From NCBI RefSeq assembly GCF_025854275.1, contig NZ_CP107567.1, positions 1,116,001 through 1,180,000 on the forward strand: a stretch of 64,000 nt of DNA, given 5' to 3'. The notes under the pieces are model-generated. The model was not told where the DNA came from and did not search any database. It was given only the letters and a program-made list of their open reading frames with translations. Positions 17,314-26,800 of this stretch are shown here, in pieces. Source of the stretch: Streptomyces peucetius (lineage in GTDB: Bacteria; Actinomycetota; Actinomycetes; Streptomycetales; Streptomycetaceae). Position 1 is the stretch's first letter. The number at the start of each line of letters is the position of its first letter. The position numbers and the translations under genes were made by a program.

Positions 17314-19182
17314 TCAGGCCCTCGGCACGACCGGCAGGACCACCCGGGACGGGTGGCGCGCGCCGCGGTGGACCGTGACGACGGGGGCGGGGGTGATCTC
17401 CTCCACCCGCGCGTTGTCCCGGTCGCAGCAGGTGATGCTGACGCGCAGCCGCCTGCCCGCCGAGAAGGCGTAGGACGTGGGGTGCAGGTCGATGACCAGT
17501 TCGACGGGCTCACCCGGGGGCAGCGGCGCGAGCGCGTCCCGCGTCCCCGGCTGGTAGGGCAGCCCCATCCTGTCGAAGGGGGCCGGACCACTCCCCCGGT
17601 ACGAGGCCCGCAGGACGCCCTCGGTCACGTAGTGGGACTCCCCCTGCTCGTCCACCTCGCTGAGGTGGACGAAGAAGGCACCGTCCGAATGGGTCGAGGT
17701 CACCCACAGATGCACGAGGGGGTGGCCCGTCACCTCCAGGTCCTCGGACTGCACCGCCGACGTGTAGGTCAGGGCCTTGCGGTCGTTCGGGGTGAGGTCG
17801 TAGTGGAACCCGCCCGCGTACCCGTCCGACCAGCGGGTGGTGCGGCCGGAGGTCGTGGAGTAGTCGACCGTGTACGCGTCCCCGTCATCCTCGGCCGGCG
17901 TCCCGGTCCCCGCCAGCACACCGTCGTTGACGGACCGGATGGTGCCGCTGGGCCCGCCGCCGAAGCACAGCTCCTTGGGGCGCGCGGCCGACGGCGGCCA
18001 GGTGTCGGCCGTCTTCCATCCGGTCGCGGCCCCGGCGCCCATGGTGAAGTACCGCACCGGCGGCTCGGCCATGACCCCGTTGTCGACGCCCTTGAGCCAG
18101 TGGTCGTACCAGCGGAGGTGTTCGCGGGCCAGGTCCTCGTTCTTCCAGTTGTTGTGGCTCCACGGACCGATCACCATGCGCTGCGGGTTGTCCAGGTTGC
18201 GGAACCACAGGGTGGTGTCGCGCGCCCAGATGTCGTGCCAGCCGCCCAGGTGGCACACCGGGATGCCCGACGCGCTCACCGCGTCAAGCGCGGTCGCCGG
18301 ACTGACGTCCCGGTAGGGAGCCAGGCCGGTGACCGGCTCGACGCTGTCGCGGAACTCCAGCGCCGCCGCCTGGCCGAAGACGTCCGCGTTCTCCTGGTGG
18401 CCCGCCAGGTAGCCCGCCGGCCCCTCCGGGCCCTCGCCGGTACCGGCGGCCCCTGCTCGGGTGTCCAGCCCACGCACCAGGTCGCTCCAGTTGCGGGCGA
18501 AGTCGTCGCGGAAGACACCGCCCGGACGGAGGAACTCGTACAGGTCGAACATCGCCATCTGCGGCAGGATCGCCGTGAGGTGGGGCGGTGCCGTGGCCGC
18601 CGCCAGGAGCTGGTTGATCCCCGAGTAGGAAAGGCCGTACATGCCGACGCGGCCACTCGACCAGGGCCGGGCCGCGATCCACTCGGTCACCTCGAAGGCG
18701 TCCTCCGCCTCCTCGTGGCTGAACTCGATCCGCCGGGTCCCCTCGGAGGCGCCGCTGCCGCGCGAGTCGACGACGACGACCACGTACTCGTTCCGCAGCA
18801 TCTCCTTGAGCCAGGGCTGGGAGTCGAGTTTGGTGAGCACACCGCCCTCCACCGTCTCGGCCCGCCGGTACCGTTCGTGGCACCAGAGCACCGGCAGGGG
18901 CTCCTCGACGACCGCGCCCCGGCGCCGGGGCCGGAACACGTCGGCGGCCAGGCGGACGCCGTCACGCATCGTGATCCGTACCGTCGAGCGTTCCGCGATG
19001 TCGGCGTCCGCCAGGAAGGCCACGATCTCGCCCTTGTGGGCGACCAGTTCGGCACGGATCGCGTCCGTCATCACCCCGGCCGGTGCGTCGAAGCGCAGTC
19101 TCCCCTCCTCCGCCCACAGAACGATGTTCAGCGAGCGCATCTCCAGCAGGAGGTCGACCACGCCTCGTGCGGTTGCCGTCAC
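17314..19182 (-). CDS. CocE/NonD family hydrolase with N-terminal TubC-type NRPS docking domain
   Basis: 622 residues from GTG 19182, overlapping the upstream NRPS stop by 4 bp (GTGA). Residues about 5-60 (LLLEMRSLNIVLWAEEGRL, then LVAHKGEIVAFL) look like a TubC N-terminal docking domain, normally found at the start of NRPS subunits. The rest is an X-Pro dipeptidyl-peptidase/CocE-type serine hydrolase: GLSYSGI nucleophile elbow, a GWHDIW segment, GPWSHNNW with a candidate catalytic His, then a C-terminal jelly-roll region. The docking domain implies it acts on, or beside, the preceding assembly-line protein: acyl transfer, release or peptide trimming. I know no described example of this exact fusion. 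Confidence 0.85.
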   Translation of the reverse strand: MTATARGVVDLLLEMRSLNIVLWAEEGRLRFDAPAGVMTDAIRAELVAHKGEIVAFLADADIAERSTVRITMRDGVRLAADVFRPRRRGAVVEEPLPVLWCHERYRRAETVEGGVLTKLDSQPWLKEMLRNEYVVVVVDSRGSGASEGTRRIEFSHEEAEDAFEVTEWIAARPWSSGRVGMYGLSYSGINQLLAAATAPPHLTAILPQMAMFDLYEFLRPGGVFRDDFARNWSDLVRGLDTRAGAAGTGEGPEGPAGYLAGHQENADVFGQAAALEFRDSVEPVTGLAPYRDVSPATALDAVSASGIPVCHLGGWHDIWARDTTLWFRNLDNPQRMVIGPWSHNNWKNEDLAREHLRWYDHWLKGVDNGVMAEPPVRYFTMGAGAATGWKTADTWPPSAARPKELCFGGGPSGTIRSVNDGVLAGTGTPAEDDGDAYTVDYSTTSGRTTRWSDGYAGGFHYDLTPNDRKALTYTSAVQSEDLEVTGHPLVHLWVTSTHSDGAFFVHLSEVDEQGESHYVTEGVLRASYRGSGPAPFDRMGLPYQPGTRDALAPLPPGEPVELVIDLHPTSYAFSAGRRLRVSITCCDRDNARVEEITPAPVVTVHRGARHPSRVVLPVVPRA

Positions 19183-22100
19183 AGCTCGCCCACCTCGCGC
19201 TCGCCGCCGGTGTCGACGGCCGCCACCTGGGACCCGAGCGCCCAGCGCAGGGATTCGAGGTAGGCGGCGAGCCCGGCGACCGTCGGGCTGTCGACGACGG
19301 CACGCACCGGGATGTCCAGGGCGAGCTCCTTGCGGAGGGCGTTGACGACGGAGAGCAGGGAGAAGGAATCGCCCCCGATCTCGAAGAAGTCGGCTTCGAC
19401 GCTGCGGACGTCCTGTCGCAGGACCTCCGTCCACACCGCCGCGACCAGGTGCTCCATCGCGGTGGACGGCGGCACGGCCGTGGGTCGCGGCGGGGCCGGT
19501 GCCGCGGCGGGCCGCGGCAGCCGGGAGCGGTCGACCTTGCCCGTCGCCGAGGAGGGTATCGACTCCAGCCGGACGAAGACCGAGGGCTGCATGACGATGG
19601 GCAGCTTCGGAGCCAGATGGGCGCGTACCGAAGCCTCGTCGAAGGGCGCTCCGGGGGCGGACTCCAGATAGGCGACGAGACGCTGATCGGGCTCCAGTAC
19701 GACGACCGCGTTCGCGACGTCGGGATGGGCGCGCAGCACCGACTCGATCTCCTCCAGTTCGACGCGCACACCGCGGATCTTCACCTGGCTGTCGACACGT
19801 CCGAGGAACTCCATCTCCCCGTTCGGCAGCCACCTCACGAGGTCGCCGGTGCGGTACAGCCGGCGCCCGGGGTTCGCGGGGTCGGCGGTGAAGCGCTCAG
19901 CGGTCAGGCCGGGCAGGTTGCGGTATCCCCGTGCCACCCCGTCACCGCCGATCCACAGCTCACCCGGGACGCCGATCGGCTGGGGGTTCTCCCAGCGGTC
20001 CACAACCGCGCAGGTGGCGTTGGCGATCAGCTCGCCCAGGGGCATGGAGGTGCGCTCCAGGGGCTCGTCGCCCATCCGGCCGACCAGCGCGGCGCCTGCC
20101 GTCTCCGTCGGTCCGTACTCGTTCCAGATCTCGCAGTCCCCGGACACCACCTTCCGGGTCCGTGCGACCAGTTCGGCGTCCAGGTTCTCGCCGCCCATGG
20201 ACACGTGACGCAGGGAGGGCATCGCGATGCCCGTGTCCGCGATGCCGCGCATCTGGGTCGGGGTCAGGTAGAGCATGTTGATCGCGCGCTCGTCGATGAA
20301 CCGCGCCGTGGCAGCCGGGTCGGCCCGCAGCTCGCCGGGCAGCATGACGAGGCACGCACCGCTCGTCAGGGCGTGGAACATCTGCTCGACCGACCAGTCG
20401 AAGTGGTAGAAGAGGTTGTGCACCACGCGGACGCCCGGGCCGATCGGCCGGCTGTCCTGCGCCCACTGGATCCACGGCGTGATCGCCCGGTGCGGAAGGC
20501 CGACGCCCTTGGGCCGGCCGGTGGTCCCGGACGTGTACATGAGGTAGACGAGCTGCGAGGAGTCGACCTCGACGGGGGGCTGCCGAGGCGTGTCCGGCAC
20601 GGTCCCGGGCTGCCCGGGCGCCTTCGCGTCCACGGTCGTCACGTCCACACCGGCGACTACCTCGGCCGGCAGCTGTTCCCGCAGCGCCGGAGTGGCGACC
20701 AGGACCTTCATACCGCTGTCGGCCACGACGTACGCCATGCGGTCGGCCGGGGCGATGGGGTCCAGCGGTACGTAGCCGGCCCCCGCCTTGATGATGCCGA
20801 GGATGCCCACCATCAGTTCCAGGGAGGGCTCCGCGCACAGTCCGACGAGGTCGTCGGTGCCGATGCCGCAGCCCGCGAGCTCGGCCGCCAGCCGGTCGGC
20901 GAGGGCGTCCAGCTCCCGGTAGGTCAGCACGTCCGTACCGCTCTCCACGGCCGGCGCGTCGGGCGTCCTGCGCGCCTGCTCCTCGAAGAGGCGGTGCAGG
21001 AACAGGTCGGTGGCGTAGGGGCCGTGGGCCGAGGCCGACCACTTCGCGATCCGGCGCCGCTCCTCCTCCGGCAGGACGGTGAGTTCCGAGACCCGCTTCC
21101 CGGGGTCGGCCACGGCGTCGGCGGCCAGGACGCCCAGGTGGTCCAGGATGCGCCAGGCCGTGTCCTCGACGAAGAGGTCGCTGTCGTACTCCAAGGACAC
21201 CCGGTAGGTGAACTCGGTCTCCGTCACGGCGAACACCAGGTCGAACTTGACCGCTTCGAGGCCGAGGTCCACGTCGCTCACCGTGATCCCGGGCAGGTCC
21301 GGAGCCGGGATCTCGTGCTGGAAGGCCAGCATCACGCGGAACAGACCCTGACGGGCGGACCGGTCCACGGTGACGGCGTTGACCACACGCTCGTACGGCA
21401 CGTCCTGGTGGGCGTACGCGGCCAGGGCCGTCTCACGCACCCGGTGGAGGAGCTCCGTCAGAGTCGGGTCACCGGACAGGTCACTGCGGATCGCGAGCGT
21501 GTTCAGGAAGCATCCGAGCATCCCTTCCAGCTCGGGCAGATCGCGGTTGGCGCTCGGTGTGCCGATCACGATGTCGCTCTGACCGCTGTACCTGTGCATC
21601 AGGACGTTGAGCAGCGTGAGCAGCGTCATGAAGGGTGTGCTGTCGTGTTCCCTGGACAGCTCCCGAAGGCGGCGCGAGACCGCCCGGGGCAGCTCGACCG
21701 TCACCGAGGCGCCCCGTCCGGAGGAGGTGTCCCGGTAGGGCATGTCGGTGGGCAGGTCGAGGACCGGCAGCGGTGCCCGCAACTGCTCCTTCCAGTACTC
21801 CAGCTGGTCGTCCACGGTGGCGTCGCCGATGGTGCGGCGCTGCCACGCGGCGTAGTCCGCGTACTGCACCGACGGCTGCCGCGCCCCGGCGGACGGGTCG
21901 CCCTTCCGCGCGTACAGGCTGAGCAGCTCGGACACGGCGAGCTCGAAGGAGCGGACGTCCGTGATGATGTGGTGCAGGTTGATCAGGAGGACGTGCCAGT
22001 CCTCCTCCAGCCGGTAGAGCTCCACCCGGAGCAGTGGACCGCGCTCGATGTCGAAGGGATGCCGGGCGGACGCGGCCAGCCGGTCCAGGAGGATCTGCTC

Positions 22101-22700
22101 GCGCCGGTCCGCCGGCTCCGGGCTCAGGTCGATGGTGTGCAGGGCCACGTCCGAGTCGGGTGCCACGACCTGCTGGGGCACACCGTCCACGGCGCGGATG
22201 GTGGTACGGAAGACCTCGTGCCGCTCCACCAGCGCCCGGACGGCTGCTTCCAGGGCCGCCACGTCGAGCGGCCCCTCGATCTCGATGGCCGAGGGGATGC
22301 TGTACCGGGGGCTGGGCCCCTGGATGTGCTCCTCCACCCACATGCGCTGCTGCACGAAGGACGTCGGGGCGTGAAACACCCCATCGGCCCGCTGCTCCAG
22401 GGGCTCGATGGTCGGCGCGGCGGCGGAGACCGGCGTCCCGAGGGCTTCGACGGCCGCGGCGAGTTCACCCACCGTCTGGTGCTCGAAGAGGACGGAGAGG
22501 GGGATCTGGATGCCAAGATCGTCGCGGAGCCTGCTGATCACCCGGGCTCCCTGGAGCGAGTTCCCGCCCAGTGCGAAGAAGTTGGCGTCCGTCTCCGGGG
22601 TTCCGGTCCGCAGGACAGCGGCCCACGTCGCCGAGACGACATCCACCACGGAGGCGACTGGCCGGCCGTCGTTCGGTTCGGCCCCGGTCTGCAGAGTCAT
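19179..22700 (-). CDS. NRPS T-C-A-T
   Basis: 1173 residues from ATG 22700. Order: T1 (Ser48 in LGGNSL), C (about 105-540, HHIITDV at 243-249, where the final Gly of HHxxxDG is Val), A (about 550-1040) and T2 (Ser1112 in IGGDSF). T1 has no A domain in the same protein, and the protein upstream in the pathway ends in a C domain, so one module is split and needs an A domain in trans. The hand-read code of the A domain is D-W-E-Y-S-G-E-G-A-K; Glu at position 239 hints at a basic or diamino side chain, but I cannot name the substrate. The acidic tail may dock with the CocE-like protein. Confidence 0.93.
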   Translation of the reverse strand: MTLQTGAEPNDGRPVASVVDVVSATWAAVLRTGTPETDANFFALGGNSLQGARVISRLRDDLGIQIPLSVLFEHQTVGELAAAVEALGTPVSAAAPTIEPLEQRADGVFHAPTSFVQQRMWVEEHIQGPSPRYSIPSAIEIEGPLDVAALEAAVRALVERHEVFRTTIRAVDGVPQQVVAPDSDVALHTIDLSPEPADRREQILLDRLAASARHPFDIERGPLLRVELYRLEEDWHVLLINLHHIITDVRSFELAVSELLSLYARKGDPSAGARQPSVQYADYAAWQRRTIGDATVDDQLEYWKEQLRAPLPVLDLPTDMPYRDTSSGRGASVTVELPRAVSRRLRELSREHDSTPFMTLLTLLNVLMHRYSGQSDIVIGTPSANRDLPELEGMLGCFLNTLAIRSDLSGDPTLTELLHRVRETALAAYAHQDVPYERVVNAVTVDRSARQGLFRVMLAFQHEIPAPDLPGITVSDVDLGLEAVKFDLVFAVTETEFTYRVSLEYDSDLFVEDTAWRILDHLGVLAADAVADPGKRVSELTVLPEEERRRIAKWSASAHGPYATDLFLHRLFEEQARRTPDAPAVESGTDVLTYRELDALADRLAAELAGCGIGTDDLVGLCAEPSLELMVGILGIIKAGAGYVPLDPIAPADRMAYVVADSGMKVLVATPALREQLPAEVVAGVDVTTVDAKAPGQPGTVPDTPRQPPVEVDSSQLVYLMYTSGTTGRPKGVGLPHRAITPWIQWAQDSRPIGPGVRVVHNLFYHFDWSVEQMFHALTSGACLVMLPGELRADPAATARFIDERAINMLYLTPTQMRGIADTGIAMPSLRHVSMGGENLDAELVARTRKVVSGDCEIWNEYGPTETAGAALVGRMGDEPLERTSMPLGELIANATCAVVDRWENPQPIGVPGELWIGGDGVARGYRNLPGLTAERFTADPANPGRRLYRTGDLVRWLPNGEMEFLGRVDSQVKIRGVRVELEEIESVLRAHPDVANAVVVLEPDQRLVAYLESAPGAPFDEASVRAHLAPKLPIVMQPSVFVRLESIPSSATGKVDRSRLPRPAAAPAPPRPTAVPPSTAMEHLVAAVWTEVLRQDVRSVEADFFEIGGDSFSLLSVVNALRKELALDIPVRAVVDSPTVAGLAAYLESLRWALGSQVAAVDTGGEREVGEL

Positions 22701-22819
22701 GTCGTTCCACCAAGTTCCATCAGTCAGGAAGGCACGGAAAGCTGCATTGCGAGGGCTCGCCAGGGCAATGCGCACAAGAGGGACGGGCGGCCCGCGGAGG
22801 ATCCACGGACCCCGTGGCG

Positions 22820-23575
22820 TCAGCCGACGCGCGCGGCAGCGGCCTGGCCGAGCCCCGCGACCACCGCGGCGATCACGGCCTCGCGGGCCGAGTTCACGAA
22901 GAAATGGCCGCCCGGGAACATGCGCAGGTCGAACTGGTTGTTCGTCAGTTCGCCCCACCGCTCCAGAACCGACGGGGCGGCGTTGTCCTCCGTACCGCCG
23001 AACGCGGTGACCGGACAGCCGAGCGGCGCGCCGCCGGTGAACGTGTGGGTCTCGATGACGGCGAGGTCCGCACGGACCACGGGAAGGAGCAGCGCCATCA
23101 GCTCACGGTCCGCCAGTACGGCCTCGGGGGTGGCCCGCCAGCTGCGGAGCAGCTCGACGAGTTCCGCGTCGGACCGCTGGTGCAGCGGCGGATTTGCCGC
23201 CTCCATCGCCTGGGGAGGCACCCGGCCCGACACGAAGAGCCACTCCAGCGATCCTGATTCCAGGCGGCCCAGGGTGCGCGCCAGCTCCAGCGCGACGACC
23301 GCTCCCATGCTGTGCCCGAAGAAGGCGAACGGGCGGTCGAGCCGAGGGATGATCGCCGGCACCAGCGTGTTGAGGACGTCGCTCATGCGCTGGAAGGGAG
23401 GCGTGCCGATGCGGTCCTCGCGCCCAGGCAGCTGGATCGCCCACGGCTCGACTTCGTCGGGAAGCGCGGCGGCCCACCCGCGGAACACTGAGATGCCACC
23501 GCCGGCATAGGGAAAGCAGAACAGCCTCTGGGTGGCGTGGGGGCGGCTGACGAGCGGCCTGACCAGCTCGCTCAC
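22820..23575 (-). CDS. Type II thioesterase
   Basis: 251 residues from GTG 23575, which overlaps the MbtH-like gene stop by 4 bp (GTGA); the longer frame to 23818 only reads through that gene. It has the RifR/GrsT layout: N-terminal LFCFPYAGGG, nucleophile motif GHSMGA, and PGGHFFV with the catalytic His. Such enzymes hydrolyse wrong or stalled acyl groups from carrier domains of assembly lines. Its coupling to the MbtH-like gene places both helper proteins between the two large synthetase genes. Confidence 0.93.
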   Translation of the reverse strand: MSELVRPLVSRPHATQRLFCFPYAGGGISVFRGWAAALPDEVEPWAIQLPGREDRIGTPPFQRMSDVLNTLVPAIIPRLDRPFAFFGHSMGAVVALELARTLGRLESGSLEWLFVSGRVPPQAMEAANPPLHQRSDAELVELLRSWRATPEAVLADRELMALLLPVVRADLAVIETHTFTGGAPLGCPVTAFGGTEDNAAPSVLERWGELTNNQFDLRMFPGGHFFVNSAREAVIAAVVAGLGQAAAARVG

Positions 23576-23784
23576 GAGGTCGCCCCGTCGGCCATCTGCC
23601 GGCGCAGGGTCAAGGGCCTCAGATCGGTCCATGTCTCGTCCACATACGCGAGGCACTCGCCCTTCCCACCCCGTTTGCCGACTTCCCGCCAGCCCTCGGG
23701 CAGTGCCAAGGCCGTCCGCCAGATCGAGTACTGCTCCTCGGCGTTCACCAGCACGGTGTACTCGTCCTCGTCGTGCTCGTCCAT
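23572..23784 (-). CDS. MbtH-like protein
   Basis: 70 residues from ATG 23784 with AAGGAAG as ribosome binding site. It follows the family pattern: N-EEQYSIW near the N terminus, ALPEGW, the CLAYVDETWTDLRP core and a final RPLTLR. All three invariant Trp residues are present. MbtH-like proteins bind A domains and are needed for their solubility or activity. It could serve any of the five A domains in this cluster. Confidence 0.96.
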   Translation of the reverse strand: MDEHDEDEYTVLVNAEEQYSIWRTALALPEGWREVGKRGGKGECLAYVDETWTDLRPLTLRRQMADGATS

Positions 23785-23871
23785 CTGTCACTTCCTTCTG
23801 GACCGACCCGGATCCCACCGGGCATCGAACTCATGTCTGCAAACGCGCTGCGCCGCACAAGGGCCCGCTCC

Positions 23872-26800
23872 TCAGCGGCGCGGGCGCGACAATCGCAGGC
23901 CGCCCGGCCTACGGCCTCCCGCCGATGTCGTCCGCGTCGCCTTCCGTGCTTCCCTCAGCGGCTCCGCGAGGGATTCCAGGCTCACCTGCGCATCGCGCGC
24001 GGCCTCGCTCAGGGCTGCGAGGAAGGTCGCCTGGATGTCGACGATCTCGCTCTTCGACAGCCGGCTGGAGTTGTAGTTGAAGCGCAGGCTGAGACCGTCC
24101 CCGCTCGGCTTCCCGTACAGACAGACGTCGAGTTGCGAGGTCTGGTACGCGGGCGGCAGGAAGTCGGTGAACTGGAACGCACTGGAGAACACCGGGTTCT
24201 GCCCCGGACGAGCGGGGACGGCGAGCCGCTCCAGGAGACGGGCGAAGGGGTACCGGCTGTTCGCGTACGAAGCCACGCTTTTGCGCTGGGCGCGCCGGAC
24301 CACGTCGCCGAACGAGTCGGAGGCGGTCAGCCCGATGCGGACGGACAGCGGGTTCACGAACGCGCCGACCATCCCCTCCATCTCCTTGGTGTCCCGGCCC
24401 GAGAACGGAACGCACATCACGATGTCCTCATCGGAACCGATGTCGTGCAGCGCGACCACGAATGCACTGAGGAGCACCACGTGGACGGTCGCGTCGAGCC
24501 CCCTGGCCAGTTCGGCCACGGCGGTCGCCAGGTCCGGGCCGATCTCGAAGTCCAGCGTGTCGTTGACGACTTCCACCGAGTGCGCGTCGTGGTCCCCGAT
24601 CCTCAACCGAGGCAGGGGCCCCTTGAGCTCGTCGGTCCAGTAGGCCTCCATCGCCGCGCTCTCCGGGCCCGACAGCCACTTCTGGCGGTCTTGGACGAAG
24701 CCGCTGAACGACATGGTCAGCGGTTCCAGTTCGGGCGTCCGCTGCTCCACCCGGGCGCGGTAGGCCACCAGCAGCTCACGGAGCAGGTTCCCCATGCTGG
24801 TCCCGTCGGCCACGATGTGGTGCACGTTCAGGTAGGCGCAGTAGTGGTTCTCCGCCAGCTTGTAGAGCTTCGCACGCACGGGCGGCACCGAGAGGTCGTC
24901 GAAGGGGACCGCGTTGTCGGCCTGGATGAGGAGTGTGCTCTCCTCCTCCGGGTCGTCCGCTCCGGTCACGTCCACCAAGGGCACGTCAAGGTCGTGCCGG
25001 GGCAACACCCGCTGGCGCGGACCGTGCTCGGTGTCCTGGAGGGACAGGCGCAGGGCGTCGTGACGCTCGACCAGGAACCCGACGGCTTCGCGGAAGGCGG
25101 TGACGTCCACCGCCTCGTGGACGTAGTGCCACACCGGGAGGTTCAAATCGGCCCGGTCTTCGCCGAGCTGGTGCTGCAGCCACATCCCCTGCTGGCCGTT
25201 CCATAGTTCGAACCACGTCTCGTCAGCGGGGTCCTGCCCCGTCGGAGGCACGGCCACGGAGTCCTCCGCCGGCTCCTCCCCGACGGCAGCCTCCTCCGGA
25301 GCCAGGTACGCGGCGAGGTCCGCGACGGTCAGGTGGGCGAACAGGTCGGCGATCGTCAGTTTGACACCGAGCGCCTTCTGTAGGCTGTTGGCCAGTCTCA
25401 GGGCAAGCAGCGAGTCCCCGCCCAGGTCGAACAGGCTGGCGAAGACGTTGATGTCGGAGATGCCGAACTCGGCCGCCCACAGGCCCGCCAGGGTGCGTTC
25501 GAGCTCCGTGTACCCGCCGTCCGCGCGTCCCGTGAGCCGCACGGACACCGTGCCCGGCGTCGGGGACACGGCGGGACCGGCAGCCGAGGAGCGGGCGGAC
25601 ACCGTTCGCTGGATGGACTCGGCGAGTCGCAAGGGCGCCGTCGCCATCCGTGCCCGCAGTGCCGCGGGATCGAGGGAACCCAGCATGCCGTAGTTGATCT
25701 CGCCGACGATCACCTGCGTGTACGACCCCCGCAGGATCGCCTCGTAGCTGGCGATGCCCTCCTCGACCCCGACGGACCGGAAAAACCCCTGATCCTGCCG
25801 GACGCCGTGGTCCGCGGCCATGCCCGTGCCGATCCAGTCGGTCCAATTCACCGTGAAGGTGCGCAGGCCCGCCTTGTTCCGCCATGCGGCGAATCCGTCG
25901 AGGTACTGGTTGGCCGCGGTGTAGTCGCTCTGGCCGGCGGAACCGAACAGCGCCGTGGTGGAGCTGAACAGCACCATCACGGGCCGATCGGCCAGGGTCG
26001 CCTCGTGGAGCGCCACCGCACCGTCCGCCTTGGGGGCAAGTGTGGCGCGGAAGGTCTGTGCCGACTTGCGCAGGAGGAAGCCGTCGCCGGCGGTTCCCGC
26101 CGCGTGGACCACGTGGGTGACGGCGCCGAGCTCGGCCCTCACGGCCGCGACGACACGTGCCATGTCCTGCGCGTCCGCGACGTCGCCCTGGAGGCACACG
26201 ACGCGGGTGCCCCGCGCTTCCATCTCCTGGATCAGCCCGATCCGGGCGGCGGTCCTGCCTCCCCCGCTCAGGACCTCGTCCCATTCGGCGCGTGCGGGGA
26301 TCGCGCTCCTGCCGACCAGCGCGATCCCCGCCCTGGGCCGCCGCAGGCTGATCGACCGGGCCACTTCCAACCCAAGACCGCCCATGCCTCCGGTGATCAG
26401 GTGCACTTCACCGGCGGACGCCTCGTGCTCCGGGGCGGCCTCGGCCAGATCCACCGCATCCAGTTCCGCGGCGTAGCGGCCCGTCCCCCGGAGGGCGATC
26501 TGGCCGAGCGGGTCGGAGCAGAGGATCTCCTCGATCCATGCCGCGGGCGCCAGGTCGTCACCCACGTCCACGCATCGGCAGCTGATCTCCTGGTGCTCCT
26601 GGCCGATGACTTTGGCGAGTCCGAAGAGCGCGGAGTGGGCGGGGACGAGACGGGGCTCGTCCCCGGTGACGTGGTGCACATGCTGGGCGACGACCGTGAT
26701 CCGATGGGTACCGGCGCCCGCCCCGGCCAGGGCACGGGCAAGTTCGAGCAACCCCACGACGCCCTCGTCGAGCAGCCTCTCCTGCCCCTCTGTGCCGTCG

